64,000 bases of DNA from Hwangdonia lutea (GCF_032814565.1 NZ_CP136521.1:496001-560000); one strand, 5' to 3'; counted from the first letter of the stretch, positions 8,374-17,543 are shown. The notes: generated by a model from the letters alone, not told the origin. Made by a program: numbers and translations.

Positions 8374-9626
8374 ACATACTTATAAAGTCTGCCACAATTA
8401 TTGATTCTAAAAGTGAGTTTCACAATGCTACTCAAGATATATTAATTGAAAATGGCGTGATTTCAAAAATTGGAAAAACGCTTAAAAACCCTCATAATTA
8501 CCGCGAAATTAAGCTTGACAATCTGCACGTTTCTCAAGGCTGGTTTGATAGTAGCGTATGCTTTGGCGAACCAGGTTTTGAAGAACGCGAAACCATTTTA
8601 AACGGATTAAAAACGGCTGCAGCATCTGGTTTTACGGCGGTGGCAATGCATGCCAATACCAACCCCGTAATCGATACAAATTCGGATATTACGTTTGTAA
8701 ACTCCAAATCGGTAAACAATGCCGTAACCTTATTGCCCGTTGGCGCGTTAACCGTTAATAGCAAAGGGGAAGATTTAGCGGAATTGTTTGATATGAAAAC
8801 GGCAGGTTCGGTTGCTTTTTACGATTATAAAAAGTCAATCTCCAACCCGAACCTTATGAAAATCGCCTTACAATATGCCAGTAATTTTGATGGTTTGGTA
8901 TGCTCCTTTCCGCAGGAAAATAAAATTTCCGGAAACGGTGTTATGAACGAAAACATGACCAGCACCACTTTGGGATTAAAAGGAAATCCGGCTTTGGCCG
9001 AAGAATTACAAATAGCACGCGATTTGTTTTTATTGGAATACACTGGCGGAAAATTGCATATCCCGACCATTTCAACCGCAAAATCAGTGGAGTTGATTAG
9101 GGTCGCAAAACAAAAAAAATTGGACGTGAGTTGCAGTGTCGCCATTCATAATTTGTATTTTACCGATGCGGTTTTAAAGGATTTCAACACCCACTTTAAA
9201 GTATTACCGCCATTGCGTACGCAACACGATATTGAGGCACTCATTGAAGGCCTAAAAGATGGTACGATTGATATGGTAACCAGCGACCACAACCCTATAG
9301 ATATCGAACAAAAAAAGATAGAATTTGATTATGCCGATTATGGCAGCATCGGACTCGAATCGGCTTTTGGTGCGCTACAAAACATCTTTACAACTAAAAA
9401 AACAATTGATATTTTAACCAAAGGTAAATCGAGATTTGGATTAGAGCAAACTCCAATAAATGTTGGCAACACCGCTAATATGACACTTTTTAATCCAGCA
9501 TTAAAATATACTTTTGCTAAAAAGGATATCATGTCGAAATCTAAAAATGCCATTTTTGAAAACGAATCTTTAAAAGGAAAGGTTTACGGTATTATTTCGA
9601 ATAATAAAATTTCTATAAACTCATAA
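8370..9626 (+). CDS. Dihydroorotase-like amidohydrolase, probably lacking DHOase activity
   Basis: 418 residues with the cyclic amidohydrolase fold of class I dihydroorotases. The family's metal motif DxHxHxREPG reads DSSVCFGEPG here (60-69), so both histidines are replaced by Ser62 and Cys64. The later TSDHNPID keeps the aspartate of the SDHAPH motif, and the segment VSCSVAIHNLYFTD corresponds to the family's PHH motif with one histidine lost. Such second, non-catalytic DHOase-like proteins are known to partner active aspartate transcarbamoylase in other bacteria. Here it is coupled to the BatA-like gene, not to pyrimidine genes. Calling it pyrC would over-state its function. Confidence 0.8.
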   Translation: MNILIKSATIIDSKSEFHNATQDILIENGVISKIGKTLKNPHNYREIKLDNLHVSQGWFDSSVCFGEPGFEERETILNGLKTAAASGFTAVAMHANTNPVIDTNSDITFVNSKSVNNAVTLLPVGALTVNSKGEDLAELFDMKTAGSVAFYDYKKSISNPNLMKIALQYASNFDGLVCSFPQENKISGNGVMNENMTSTTLGLKGNPALAEELQIARDLFLLEYTGGKLHIPTISTAKSVELIRVAKQKKLDVSCSVAIHNLYFTDAVLKDFNTHFKVLPPLRTQHDIEALIEGLKDGTIDMVTSDHNPIDIEQKKIEFDYADYGSIGLESAFGALQNIFTTKKTIDILTKGKSRFGLEQTPINVGNTANMTLFNPALKYTFAKKDIMSKSKNAIFENESLKGKVYGIISNNKISINS

Positions 9627-9629
9627 ATC

Positions 9630-9962
9630 ATGACACAGCAAGAGATTGAAGAAGGAAAAACCATGGCAATTGTAAGTTACATTACTATTATTGGAACCAT
9701 TATTGCTTATTTCATGAATAATGATAAAAAAAACATCTTTACCAGTTTTCATGTAAGACAAGCATTAGGCTTATGGCTTACTTATTTTATACTAGCTTGG
9801 GTGGTAAGTGCTGTAAATAGCTGGTTTGCCACATTAGGGTTTTGGGTGTTTTTTAGTGTTTTATTTATCTATGCTTTAATAAGTGCCGTTAGCGGAAAAT
9901 CTCAAGAAATACCTTTAGTTGGTGCTTTTTATCAAAAAATATTTTCAAATTTAGGACGATAA
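9630..9962 (+). CDS. DUF4870-like small membrane protein
   Basis: 110 residues with three or four hydrophobic segments (about 13-28, 45-65, 68-88). The sequence around FTSFHVRQALGLW matches the F-H-x-RQ-A motif of DUF4870 and related import-component-like proteins. Function is not established for the family. It starts 4 nt after the dihydroorotase-like gene and its stop overlaps the next ATG by one base (TAATG at 9960-9964), placing it inside the same operon. Confidence 0.75.
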   Translation: MTQQEIEEGKTMAIVSYITIIGTIIAYFMNNDKKNIFTSFHVRQALGLWLTYFILAWVVSAVNSWFATLGFWVFFSVLFIYALISAVSGKSQEIPLVGAFYQKIFSNLGR

Positions 9963-10621
9963 TGTCAAACACATCCCTTTCATTACAACATATTATTCGA
10001 GAATCTACTTTAACAGAAAATGCACCATTATTAATCATGCTGCATGGTTATGGTAGCGATGAAAACGATTTATTCTCATTCGCAAACGAATTACCCGAAG
10101 AGCTTTTTATCATTTCGGTAAAAGCCCCATACACATTACAACCTTATGGCAACGCGTGGTATGCTATTAATTTTGATGCCGATAAAGGCAAATGGAACGA
10201 CAACGAACAAGCTAAGGAATCACTCGAATTAATCGCTAATTTTATTGATGAAGCAACAAGCCTCTATCCGGTAAATAAAAACAATGTGTCGCTTTTAGGC
10301 TTTAGCCAAGGTTCTATTTTAAGCTATGCCGTAGCCTTAACTTACCCCGAAAAAGTAAGGAATATTGTAGCATTAAGCGGTTATATAAACCACGATATTT
10401 TACCTGAAGATATAAAACAAAAGGATTATTCCAATTTGGATTTTTATTGCTCCCACGGAAGTGTGGATCAAGTGATTCCTGTGGATTGGGCACGACAAAC
10501 AGCCCCGTTTTTAAACAGCCTAAATATTAAGAATGTGTATTCTGAATTTCCTGTTGGACACGGCGTTGCACCACAGAACTTTTTCGAGTTTAAAAATTGG
10601 TTGAGCAAAAGGATCGTTTAA
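9962..10621 (+). CDS. Phospholipase/carboxylesterase family alpha/beta hydrolase
   Basis: 219 residues of the Abhydrolase_2 family. The oxyanion segment MLHGYGSDEND is at 26-36, the nucleophile elbow GFSQGS at 113-118 (Ser115), and the likely acid and base are Asp169 (GSVDQVIPV) and His200 (VGHGVAP). The triad is complete and the length is normal. Family members hydrolyse short-chain esters or lysophospholipids in the cytoplasm. It is the last gene of the run from 6448 and overlaps the preceding stop by one base. Confidence 0.88.
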   Translation: MSNTSLSLQHIIRESTLTENAPLLIMLHGYGSDENDLFSFANELPEELFIISVKAPYTLQPYGNAWYAINFDADKGKWNDNEQAKESLELIANFIDEATSLYPVNKNNVSLLGFSQGSILSYAVALTYPEKVRNIVALSGYINHDILPEDIKQKDYSNLDFYCSHGSVDQVIPVDWARQTAPFLNSLNIKNVYSEFPVGHGVAPQNFFEFKNWLSKRIV

Positions 10622-10709
10622 ATCGATACAATTCGAAAATAATAGAATTCCGTTTTAAAAGTACATTGAAACGTGATTTTTTCTTAGCATCAAACGGACT
10701 ATCAAAATA

Positions 10710-10937
10710 TCATTTAGGATATTGCCGCTTTATATTCCGAATTAAATCTTCCAACCCGTTCAATTTAAGCTCGTAAACCTGTTTAAGCATATCGCCTAAT
10801 TTTCCTTTTGGGAAACCTTTATTGTTGTACCAAACCACATAATATTCAGGCAAATCAATTAAATAACGGTCTTTATATTTACCAAAAGGCATTTTGGTGT
10901 GTGCTAGTTTTATAAGGAAATCTTTATCTGGATTCAT
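10710..10937 (-). CDS. DUF3820 family small protein
   Basis: 75 residues. MPFGKYKDRYLIDLPEYYV near residue 16 and the later KGKLGDML are the core of DUF3820, a small cytosolic family sometimes called quorum-sensing-regulated virulence factor-like, for which no biochemical function is known to me. It starts 7 nt after the DUF922-like gene on the same strand, so the two are probably co-transcribed. Confidence 0.8.
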   Translation of the reverse strand: MNPDKDFLIKLAHTKMPFGKYKDRYLIDLPEYYVVWYNNKGFPKGKLGDMLKQVYELKLNGLEDLIRNIKRQYPK

Positions 10938-10944
10938 GCCGCTA

Positions 10945-11481
10945 CTACTCTACCGATTTGTATTTTGAAAGTTTATTAAGTTCGTTTGCAATATAGCTTT
11001 TCCATTTTGCTTGATTTTCAAAATTTCTGGAATAATTGGTTTCGGCATCATATTTATCTTGCATTGCAGTCAGTTCCTTATTGATGGTTTTATTAAGTTG
11101 GCGCAATTCATTTTTAATATGATTTGATACTTTAAGCAGACTGATGCGTTGCCTAAATTTACGAACGTGCAGCTCGGTAATATCAAAATGCAATTGCTCG
11201 TGCCCTAATACATGATTATCGGCAAGGTTGGATTTGTACCACGATTGTTCTGGATAAAAATGACTAAACACTTCGGTTGAAAAACTAACAACCTCAGCAT
11301 CTGTTTCCCGTACTGAAAACCCAAACGAAATCCCCGAAGCCGTTATGGCCACGGCACTTACCTTATTATTTGCTGCTCCTTTAAAATCTGCCCAAGTTAG
11401 TTTATAAGATTCGTTCCAAGAAAGTGTTGGCTCGTCTTGAACACATAAAAAAACACATAAAATGAGGAGTATTTTTACCAC
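10945..11481 (-). CDS. DUF922-like secreted zinc-protease-like protein
   Basis: 178 residues starting from a GTG codon at 11481-11479; no better start exists before the conserved WNESYKLTWADFKG. The first residues (VKILLILCVFLCV) form a short signal peptide. HEQLHFD near residue 95 is an HExxH metal-binding motif, as in DUF922 predicted zinc proteases. A long charged helical region follows. The role is unknown. It precedes the DUF3820 gene by 7 nt. Confidence 0.7.
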   Translation of the reverse strand: MVKILLILCVFLCVQDEPTLSWNESYKLTWADFKGAANNKVSAVAITASGISFGFSVRETDAEVVSFSTEVFSHFYPEQSWYKSNLADNHVLGHEQLHFDITELHVRKFRQRISLLKVSNHIKNELRQLNKTINKELTAMQDKYDAETNYSRNFENQAKWKSYIANELNKLSKYKSVE

Positions 11482-11570
11482 AAAGAATTTAGATAAAATA
11501 ATAACTGTTCAAACTTCGTCGCTACAAATTTCAATTTTTAGTAAAACATAACATCCTGCTTATTTTTAAC

Positions 11571-11600
11571 AGATTGCCACAGTCGTCCTTCGCAATGACG
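11571..11600. repeat. Half-copy of a dispersed GCAATGACG repeat
   Basis: AGATTGCCACAGTCGTCC followed by TTCGCAATGACG resembles one arm of a dispersed intergenic repeat common in many genomes, including flavobacteria. No second arm is visible nearby, so it is a remnant. Confidence 0.4.
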
Positions 11601-11627
11601 TTATAATAAAAAATGCCGTTTTAAAGC

Positions 11628-13553
11628 TTATTGTTTAACCTCAACAATGGCTAAATCTTGGTAATTAACCAGGTAAACCGTATCGTTATAATAACCACCA
11701 AAAAGTTTCTTTTTGTAGGCAAATTTGTTTTCTACGTATTCCGTAAGTGGCGCGTTGTTAACGGACATGTATAAATCTTCTGAACTCACGATGCGCAACA
11801 CAACATCCATCGTTAAATCGAAACCTTTAACCGCGGCGCTATTTGGTGTGGTATAGTAGCGTTTTTTATAGGTTTTTACAAAAGTATTATTCCCAGATTC
11901 ATTATACGATTTAGAGGTCGCTGCGTAAAAAAATTGTAGTTTCGACAGATGTTCGTTTGATACACCATCGGCTGTAAACGCTGCATTCATATTGGTGGTA
12001 GCCATGGTAATTTCAACCGCTTCTGTTTTGGTACTTAGGTCTTCTGTTTTTATTAACGAAGCTAAAATACTGGTAACGTTTGATACAAAACCTTCGTTTT
12101 TAGTTTCCAAGAACACTATGTTTTTACCAGGTTTCAGCGCTTCTTCAATATCTTCTTTGGTAACAAAAAAATCATCATCGCCACTTTTTTTATTTTTTCT
12201 TGAATGTATTTGTTTGGCGTGATTAAAATCGCGTTTTAAATCATTTGAAACTTGGGTGTGTTTCGAATCCGAAATAATTATAATGTTACTCGGTAATGTA
12301 TCGGTTTTAATATAGTTTACTAAAGTGCTTTTTAATTTCTCAGTTGGCGGTCGGGACTGAAACACATTGTCGTATAATTTTAAATTCAACCCAATGGGTG
12401 AAACCACGGGCACGTTATAGCGTCTTAGTTTTGATGCTGCTTTTTCAAATGTATTTGAAGTTAATGGTCCTATTACGGCATCAACCGTTTCAAAATCGTT
12501 ATCATCAATTATTCTTGAAACTTCGCCAATTTCGTTTTTTGTATCGTACACATCAACATGTAGCGAAACGCCCAAGGTTTTTAAGGAATCAATAGCCATT
12601 AAAACTCCCGAATAAAAATCGAGCGACGTGTCTAAATATCGGTCTTTAACAATGCTTTTTTTAGTATCTTCCTTAGATTGAAAATCGACTCTATTCAACC
12701 TAAATGGCAGCATCACCGCAATGTGTTTTGTGTTAAAATCCTTAATACTGTCTGTTAAATTAATACGGCTTGGGCTCTCCACAGAAACAGCTTCATTAAA
12801 GGGTATTTTTAAAATCATGCCTACTTTTAAACCGCTTTCGGCCAAACCAGGGTTTAAAGCTTCCAACGCATCTTTTTCCAAGCCTAACTTAAGTTTTAAT
12901 CGGTAAAAACCTTCTTTTGGCAATACTTTGTAATAGCTGTATTTTTCGTCAACTTCCCGTTCTTCGTCATCCTCAATATTAGGCACAATAATTTCCTGAC
13001 CATCTTTTAAGACCTCGCCCATTTCCGGATTAAGCTCTTCCAATTTTTTAACCGAAATCCCAAATTTATAGGCAATACGCCATTTCCCTTCTTTGGGCTG
13101 AACGATGTACGTTTTTGTAGGTTCTGCTTCAATTTCCTCAGTAATTTTAAAAATCGGGATTTGTAGCTTATCCCCTTTTCTCAGCGGATCGGCATATAAA
13201 AATTTATTGTATTTTTTTATCTCGTCTTCAGTAACATTGTACTTTTTAGCCAAACTGTACAAGGTCTCTTTTCTTCTGGTTTTATGCTTTTGAAAACCTT
13301 GCAATTCCTTAATAGTAACCACTTTTGGTTTTTTGGCTTTCGATAACGGAATAATTAAAATCGTATTGGGCTTCAACTCCTTTTTGGCATCTGGATTTAA
13401 GGCATAAATCTCCGATGGAGTTACAAAATATCGTTTGGCAATTGCTTCAATAGTTTCGCCTTTTTTAACTTGGTGTGTACTAAAATCTTGGGCATTTACC
13501 GAAGTAAAACCAAATGCCAAAACCAAAATAATTACTAATAAAAATCTATTCAT
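11628..13553 (-). CDS. LysM protein with periplasmic amino-acid-binding-like domain
   Basis: 641 residues. A Sec signal (to VNAQ) leads to four LysM-type repeats at about 26-70, 88-133, 148-191 and 206-251; the first is typical (HQVKKGETIEAIAKRYFV), the later ones are more diverged. From about 280 to the end the protein resembles the type 1 periplasmic-binding fold of LivJ-like ABC receptors (segment VDAVIGPLTSNTFEKAAS). The combination suggests a peptidoglycan-bound periplasmic protein; whether it binds a ligand is unknown. There is no ABC transporter nearby. It stands between guaA and the DUF922-like gene on the minus strand. Confidence 0.8.
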   Translation of the reverse strand: MNRFLLVIILVLAFGFTSVNAQDFSTHQVKKGETIEAIAKRYFVTPSEIYALNPDAKKELKPNTILIIPLSKAKKPKVVTIKELQGFQKHKTRRKETLYSLAKKYNVTEDEIKKYNKFLYADPLRKGDKLQIPIFKITEEIEAEPTKTYIVQPKEGKWRIAYKFGISVKKLEELNPEMGEVLKDGQEIIVPNIEDDEEREVDEKYSYYKVLPKEGFYRLKLKLGLEKDALEALNPGLAESGLKVGMILKIPFNEAVSVESPSRINLTDSIKDFNTKHIAVMLPFRLNRVDFQSKEDTKKSIVKDRYLDTSLDFYSGVLMAIDSLKTLGVSLHVDVYDTKNEIGEVSRIIDDNDFETVDAVIGPLTSNTFEKAASKLRRYNVPVVSPIGLNLKLYDNVFQSRPPTEKLKSTLVNYIKTDTLPSNIIIISDSKHTQVSNDLKRDFNHAKQIHSRKNKKSGDDDFFVTKEDIEEALKPGKNIVFLETKNEGFVSNVTSILASLIKTEDLSTKTEAVEITMATTNMNAAFTADGVSNEHLSKLQFFYAATSKSYNESGNNTFVKTYKKRYYTTPNSAAVKGFDLTMDVVLRIVSSEDLYMSVNNAPLTEYVENKFAYKKKLFGGYYNDTVYLVNYQDLAIVEVKQ

Positions 13554-13878
13554 GCTATTATTTTCTAATCGATATAAATATAATTAAAACGAGGTCAATC
13601 TTTGTATATACGTTGCTTTTTTACCTCATAGACGTAAAAAGACTACATTTTGATTTAACAGTTGCACATGTTGCACATAGTGTGCCAAAACTATTTTCTT
13701 TGGGCGTTCCCTACGCTTTATACCTACAAGGTAAAAAAAACCTTGCAGGTAACGCTTCGGTCGGGCTTTACGTTACAAGTCCTCGCTCCTGCGTCGCTGT
13801 GGGCTTTCCTCTGCAATCCCTAACGCGGGCATATTTGCCAAAACCCGTTCAAACTGCTTACTGGCTACTAAAAACAAA
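13554..13878. other. Non-coding gap with structured, relatively GC-rich repeat-like sequence
   Basis: The 325-nt gap between the LysM gene start and the end of guaA is richer in G+C than its surroundings from about 13700 to 13835. It holds a doubled GTTGCACAT (about 13660-13675), a hairpin at 13722-13750 and a stretch opening GGGCGTTCCCTACGC and closing CAATCCCTAACGC. I recognise this type as a dispersed sequence of flavobacterial genomes, though I cannot search. An open frame crosses it but runs into the end of guaA and has no protein-like features. Confidence 0.5.
13722..13750. repeat. Hairpin within the GC-rich gap
   Basis: ACCTACAAGGT and ACCTTGCAGGT form an 11-bp stem with one mismatch around an A-rich 7-nt loop. 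Confidence 0.55.
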
Positions 13879-15414
13879 TCATTCCCACTCAATGGTTGCC
13901 GGTGGCTTACTGCTAATGTCGTACACTACTCTATTAACGCCTTTTACTTTATTTATTATATCGTTGGAGGTTTTTTGAAGAAATTCGTAAGGCAAATTTA
14001 CCCAATCGGCTGTCATGCCATCGGTACTTTCTACAGCCCTAAGCGCTACACATTTTTCGTAAGTTCGCTCGTCGCCCATAACGCCCACGCTGTTTACAGG
14101 TAGCAACATCGCGCCGGCTTGCCATACTTTATCGTAAAGTCCCCAAGCTTTCAATCCGTTAATAAAAATAGCATCAACCTCCTGGAGCATACGTACTTTT
14201 TCGGCCGTAATATCGCCTAAAATCCGAATACCCAAACCAGGTCCCGGAAATGGGTGACGCCCCAACAATTCAGGATCGATTCCCAGAGTGGCGCCAACGC
14301 GCCTTACCTCATCTTTAAAAATAGCACGAAGGGGCTCCACAATTTTAAGTTTCATAAAATCGGGCAATCCACCAACATTGTGATGCGATTTTATGGTTGC
14401 TGATGGGCCACCAGTTGCCGATACACTCTCAATTACATCAGGATAAATCGTGCCTTGTGCCAACCATTTTACGTCTTCTAACTTGTTGGCTTCGTCATCA
14501 AAAACCTCAATAAACGCATTACCAATGGCTTTACGCTTTTTCTCGGGATCTTCAATGCCTTTTAACGCCTCAAGAAAACGTTGTGAAGCATCAACACCTT
14601 TAACGTTAAGGCCCATGCCTTCGTATTGCTTTAATACATTTTCAAATTCATTTTTTCTGAGCAAACCGTTATTTACAAAAATGCAGTAAAGGTTATTACC
14701 AATAGCTTTGTTAAGCAAAACTGCAGCTACGGTAGAATCAACACCTCCCGAAAGCCCTAAAACCACTTTATCGTTCCCCACCTTTTCTTGGATTGCTTCA
14801 ACAGTTTCTTCAACAAAAGAATCGGGTGTCCAATCTTGATTAAGTCCCGCAATACCCACCAAAAAGTTTTCTAAAAGCTGCTTCCCATCGGTTGAGTGAT
14901 ACACTTCTGGGTGAAACTGAATGGCATAGGTTTGTTCGCCTTCAATTTTATAGGCTGCATTTTTAACATCGGTTGTGCTGGCCAATAAAATAGCTTTTGT
15001 TGGCAGTTGTTTGATGGTATCGCTATGGCTCATCCAAACTTGACTGCCTTCATTTATATGTTTAAAGAAAGTCTCTTCATTTTTAATGAAAGACAAATTT
15101 GCCCGTCCATATTCCCTAGTATTTGATGGCGCCACTTCGCCTCCCGAAAAATGGGCCAAATATTGGGCACCGTAACACACGGCGAGAAGTGGTTTTTTAG
15201 CACGTATCTCTGATAAATCTGGATGTAAAGCAGATTCGCCTCTTACAGAAAATGGGCTACCAGAAAGAATAACGGCCTTGTAATCGTTTAAGTTTGTTGG
15301 AATTTTGTTGAATGGATGTATTTCGGAATAGATGTTAAGCTCTCTAACTCTACGCGCAATAAGCTGTGTGTACTGCGATCCGAAGTCTAATATTAATACC
15401 TTATCGTGTTGCAT
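13879..15414 (-). CDS. guaA: GMP synthase (glutamine-hydrolysing)
   Basis: 511 residues from the ATG at 15414; a TTG two codons upstream is possible but the -7 box abuts the ATG. The N-terminal glutamine amidotransferase domain has [16 protein letters not shown] and the nucleophile Cys80 in [11 protein letters not shown], with the FHPEVYHS histidine and glutamate. The ATP pyrophosphatase domain has the P-loop [15 protein letters not shown]. The C-terminal dimerisation domain ends in KPPATIEWE, the typical GuaA terminus. It makes GMP from XMP, glutamine and ATP in the cytoplasm. All motifs are intact and the length is close to the usual 510-525. Confidence 0.98.
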   Translation of the reverse strand: MQHDKVLILDFGSQYTQLIARRVRELNIYSEIHPFNKIPTNLNDYKAVILSGSPFSVRGESALHPDLSEIRAKKPLLAVCYGAQYLAHFSGGEVAPSNTREYGRANLSFIKNEETFFKHINEGSQVWMSHSDTIKQLPTKAILLASTTDVKNAAYKIEGEQTYAIQFHPEVYHSTDGKQLLENFLVGIAGLNQDWTPDSFVEETVEAIQEKVGNDKVVLGLSGGVDSTVAAVLLNKAIGNNLYCIFVNNGLLRKNEFENVLKQYEGMGLNVKGVDASQRFLEALKGIEDPEKKRKAIGNAFIEVFDDEANKLEDVKWLAQGTIYPDVIESVSATGGPSATIKSHHNVGGLPDFMKLKIVEPLRAIFKDEVRRVGATLGIDPELLGRHPFPGPGLGIRILGDITAEKVRMLQEVDAIFINGLKAWGLYDKVWQAGAMLLPVNSVGVMGDERTYEKCVALRAVESTDGMTADWVNLPYEFLQKTSNDIINKVKGVNRVVYDISSKPPATIEWE

Positions 15415-15417
15415 GCG

Positions 15418-15425
15418 CAAAAGTA
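15418..15425 (-). promoter_or_regulatory. -7 box of guaA, three bases from the ATG
   Basis: Read on the minus strand the sequence is TACTTTTG-CGC-ATG, a perfect TAnnTTTG box followed by three bases and the start codon. The -33 region is weak. This spacing implies a leaderless guaA transcript. Confidence 0.5.
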
Positions 15426-15539
15426 ATAATTGATTTTATAATAGCGAATTGGGTACGCTTCTTTTTTGCATAATTTTTTTAAACATTAACCTGTGAATAA
15501 CTCCAAGCTCCATCCAAACAAACAACTCAGGCACAACTA

Positions 15540-15571
15540 TTTGATTTACACACAATAATTAGTTATTTTTA
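15540..15571 (+). promoter_or_regulatory. Promoter of the TPR/LuxR-like regulator
   Basis: TTTG at 15540-15543, 20-nt spacer, TATTTTTA at 15564-15571 (last base off consensus). The leader to the ATG at 15594 would be about 20 nt. Confidence 0.5.
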
Positions 15572-15593
15572 GCACAAACCAACCAACCGATAC

Positions 15594-17441
15594 ATGAAAA
15601 AAGTCTTTTTTATAATCTTCATTGTTCCTTTTACCCTTATTTCCCAAAACAACAAAAAACTAGATAGTTTACGCTCCGTATTCCAGCAACAGTCTCAAAA
15701 TACAGAAAAAGTAAAAACCGCTGATTTAATTTTTATTGAAAGTAGAGTTTCTAATCCTGCTTTAGCTCTAGAGTATCTGCACAAGGGATTAGCCATATCA
15801 AAAAATATAAACTACCCTGAAGGTGTGGCTAAAAATTATAAAAACTTAGGTCATTACTATGTAAAATACCATAACCTAGATTCCTTAAGATATTATTTTG
15901 GTAAAGCCGAAAGTGCTTACAAAAAATTAAATGATCACAAATCGTTGTTTAAGGTATTGCATGCCTGGAACCGTACGGAAAACCTAGAAGGTAGTTTTAA
16001 AACAGCTTTAGAGTTATCAAACCAATCCATTCAAATCGCAAAGAATTTACAACATGGGTTAATGTTAAGTGATGCCTACCAGCAACAATCTAACATCCAT
16101 TTAGATAAAGGCGACTTTAAAAGTTCTATTGAAAATTTAATCCTTGCATCTAAGGTGCATGATACTCTAGCTAACAAAAAACCATTACGCGAAGCTATTA
16201 TAAAAACTGGCATTGGGCGTACAGAAACCTTAAGAGACAATTACAAGGCAGCTATTCCATATCTTGAGGAGGGATTGGCTATTTTTATTAATTTAAATCA
16301 CCACAAATGGCTGGCTATCACCTATATGGAGCTAGGAAATACGTTATATCATTTAAAAAATTACGATGAAGCCCTTTTAAACTATAATAAAGGCTTAAAG
16401 ATAAGTAGGGAAAAAAAATGGAATGATTTTATTGCGCCATATTTGGCCAACATAGGCGCTATTTATTTAGACAAAAAAGAATATGACAAAGCCTTAGAGT
16501 ATTTTTTTAATTCCAATAAAATTTCAAAAAAGCATGGCTCTGTAAATAATCAAATTATTCATTTTAATGATGTGGCCTCTGCATACTTTGGTAAAAAAGA
16601 ATATCAAAAAGCCATAAAATATTTTTCCGAGGCTATACACTTAGCAGACTCCATTGGTTCTATTGATAACTTATCTGATAATTACAAAGAACGAGCAGAA
16701 GCCTACGAGGAAATAGGCAGCTATAAAAACGCTGTTGCTGATTATAAAAACCACATCGTTTTAAATGATTCGGTATTTAACAGTAAAAAAGCACAACAAA
16801 TTGATGAATTAAAAACCCAATACGAAACTGAGAAAAAAGAACAAGAGATTTTACTTCAAAATAAAGAAATTGATTTGCTAAAGCAACAAGAAAAAAACAA
16901 TAATTTACAACGATTACTTTTAGGTATAGGCTTCCTTTTATCGCTTATAGGTTTTTATGCTGTTAGGCAAAAACTTAAACGCAACAAATTGGAAAAAGAA
17001 AAAATAAAAGCCGAATTAGCCTTTAAAAAGAAAGAACTCACCACCCACGCCCTACATTTGGCAAAAAAAAATGAAGTATTGGAAAGCTTAAAACAAAAAG
17101 CCCAGAAATTTAAAACCTTTGAAAACGACCTTAATGGTTACCAGCAACTTATTCAAACCATAAATTTCGACTTGAAAGATGACAACAATTGGGAGAATTT
17201 CAGCAAATATTTTCAAGAGGTGCACAAAGACTTTAACAGTAATGTGAAACAAAAATTTCCTGAAGTAACCTCAAACGAATTGCGTTTAATGTCGCTTCTA
17301 AAAATGAATTTATCCTCTAAAGAAATTGCAAATATTCTTAATATTTCTCCAGAAGGCATTAAAAAAGCACGCTACCGTCTTCGAAAAAAATTAGGGATAT
17401 CAACCGAAGATTCGCTACAAGATCTGGTTTTAAACCTATAA
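15594..17441 (+). CDS. TPR membrane regulator with C-terminal LuxR-like helix-turn-helix
   Basis: 615 residues. A signal peptide (1-18, ending LISQ) is followed by about seven tetratricopeptide repeats (about 55-395), a coiled coil with QYETEKKEQEILLQNKE (409-425), one transmembrane helix (441-457), a second coiled coil (460-510) and a DNA-binding domain (559-610) whose core is LSSKEIANILNISPEGIKKA. The layout puts the repeats outside the inner membrane and the DNA-binding domain inside, so it could carry a signal in one polypeptide. No kinase or receiver domain is present. The next gene is a lipoprotein preceded by an operator-like repeat, which may be its target. Confidence 0.85.
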   Translation: MKKVFFIIFIVPFTLISQNNKKLDSLRSVFQQQSQNTEKVKTADLIFIESRVSNPALALEYLHKGLAISKNINYPEGVAKNYKNLGHYYVKYHNLDSLRYYFGKAESAYKKLNDHKSLFKVLHAWNRTENLEGSFKTALELSNQSIQIAKNLQHGLMLSDAYQQQSNIHLDKGDFKSSIENLILASKVHDTLANKKPLREAIIKTGIGRTETLRDNYKAAIPYLEEGLAIFINLNHHKWLAITYMELGNTLYHLKNYDEALLNYNKGLKISREKKWNDFIAPYLANIGAIYLDKKEYDKALEYFFNSNKISKKHGSVNNQIIHFNDVASAYFGKKEYQKAIKYFSEAIHLADSIGSIDNLSDNYKERAEAYEEIGSYKNAVADYKNHIVLNDSVFNSKKAQQIDELKTQYETEKKEQEILLQNKEIDLLKQQEKNNNLQRLLLGIGFLLSLIGFYAVRQKLKRNKLEKEKIKAELAFKKKELTTHALHLAKKNEVLESLKQKAQKFKTFENDLNGYQQLIQTINFDLKDDNNWENFSKYFQEVHKDFNSNVKQKFPEVTSNELRLMSLLKMNLSSKEIANILNISPEGIKKARYRLRKKLGISTEDSLQDLVLNL

Positions 17442-17492
17442 AACGGCGGCATTAATCAGCTGTCTACTCTTTGTCTTTTATTAATTTTTGGG

Positions 17493-17512
17493 TTGTCCAC
17501 CTATTGTCCACC
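17493..17512. promoter_or_regulatory. Operator-like direct repeat TTGTCCACC x2
   Basis: TTGTCCACC occurs at 17493-17501 and again at 17504-17512, a period of 11 bp or about one helical turn. It lies just upstream of a -7 box at 17544-17551 that has no clear -33 element, the position expected for an activator site. The binding protein is unknown; the neighbouring LuxR-like regulator is a candidate. Confidence 0.45.
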
Positions 17513-17543
17513 CTTGAAATTCTTCATTTTAAATTTCTTACAA

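Noticed and set aside
13613-13978. 121-residue open frame across the gap before guaA
   Set aside because: It runs through repeat-like sequence and into the antisense of guaA, has no family match and no promoter.
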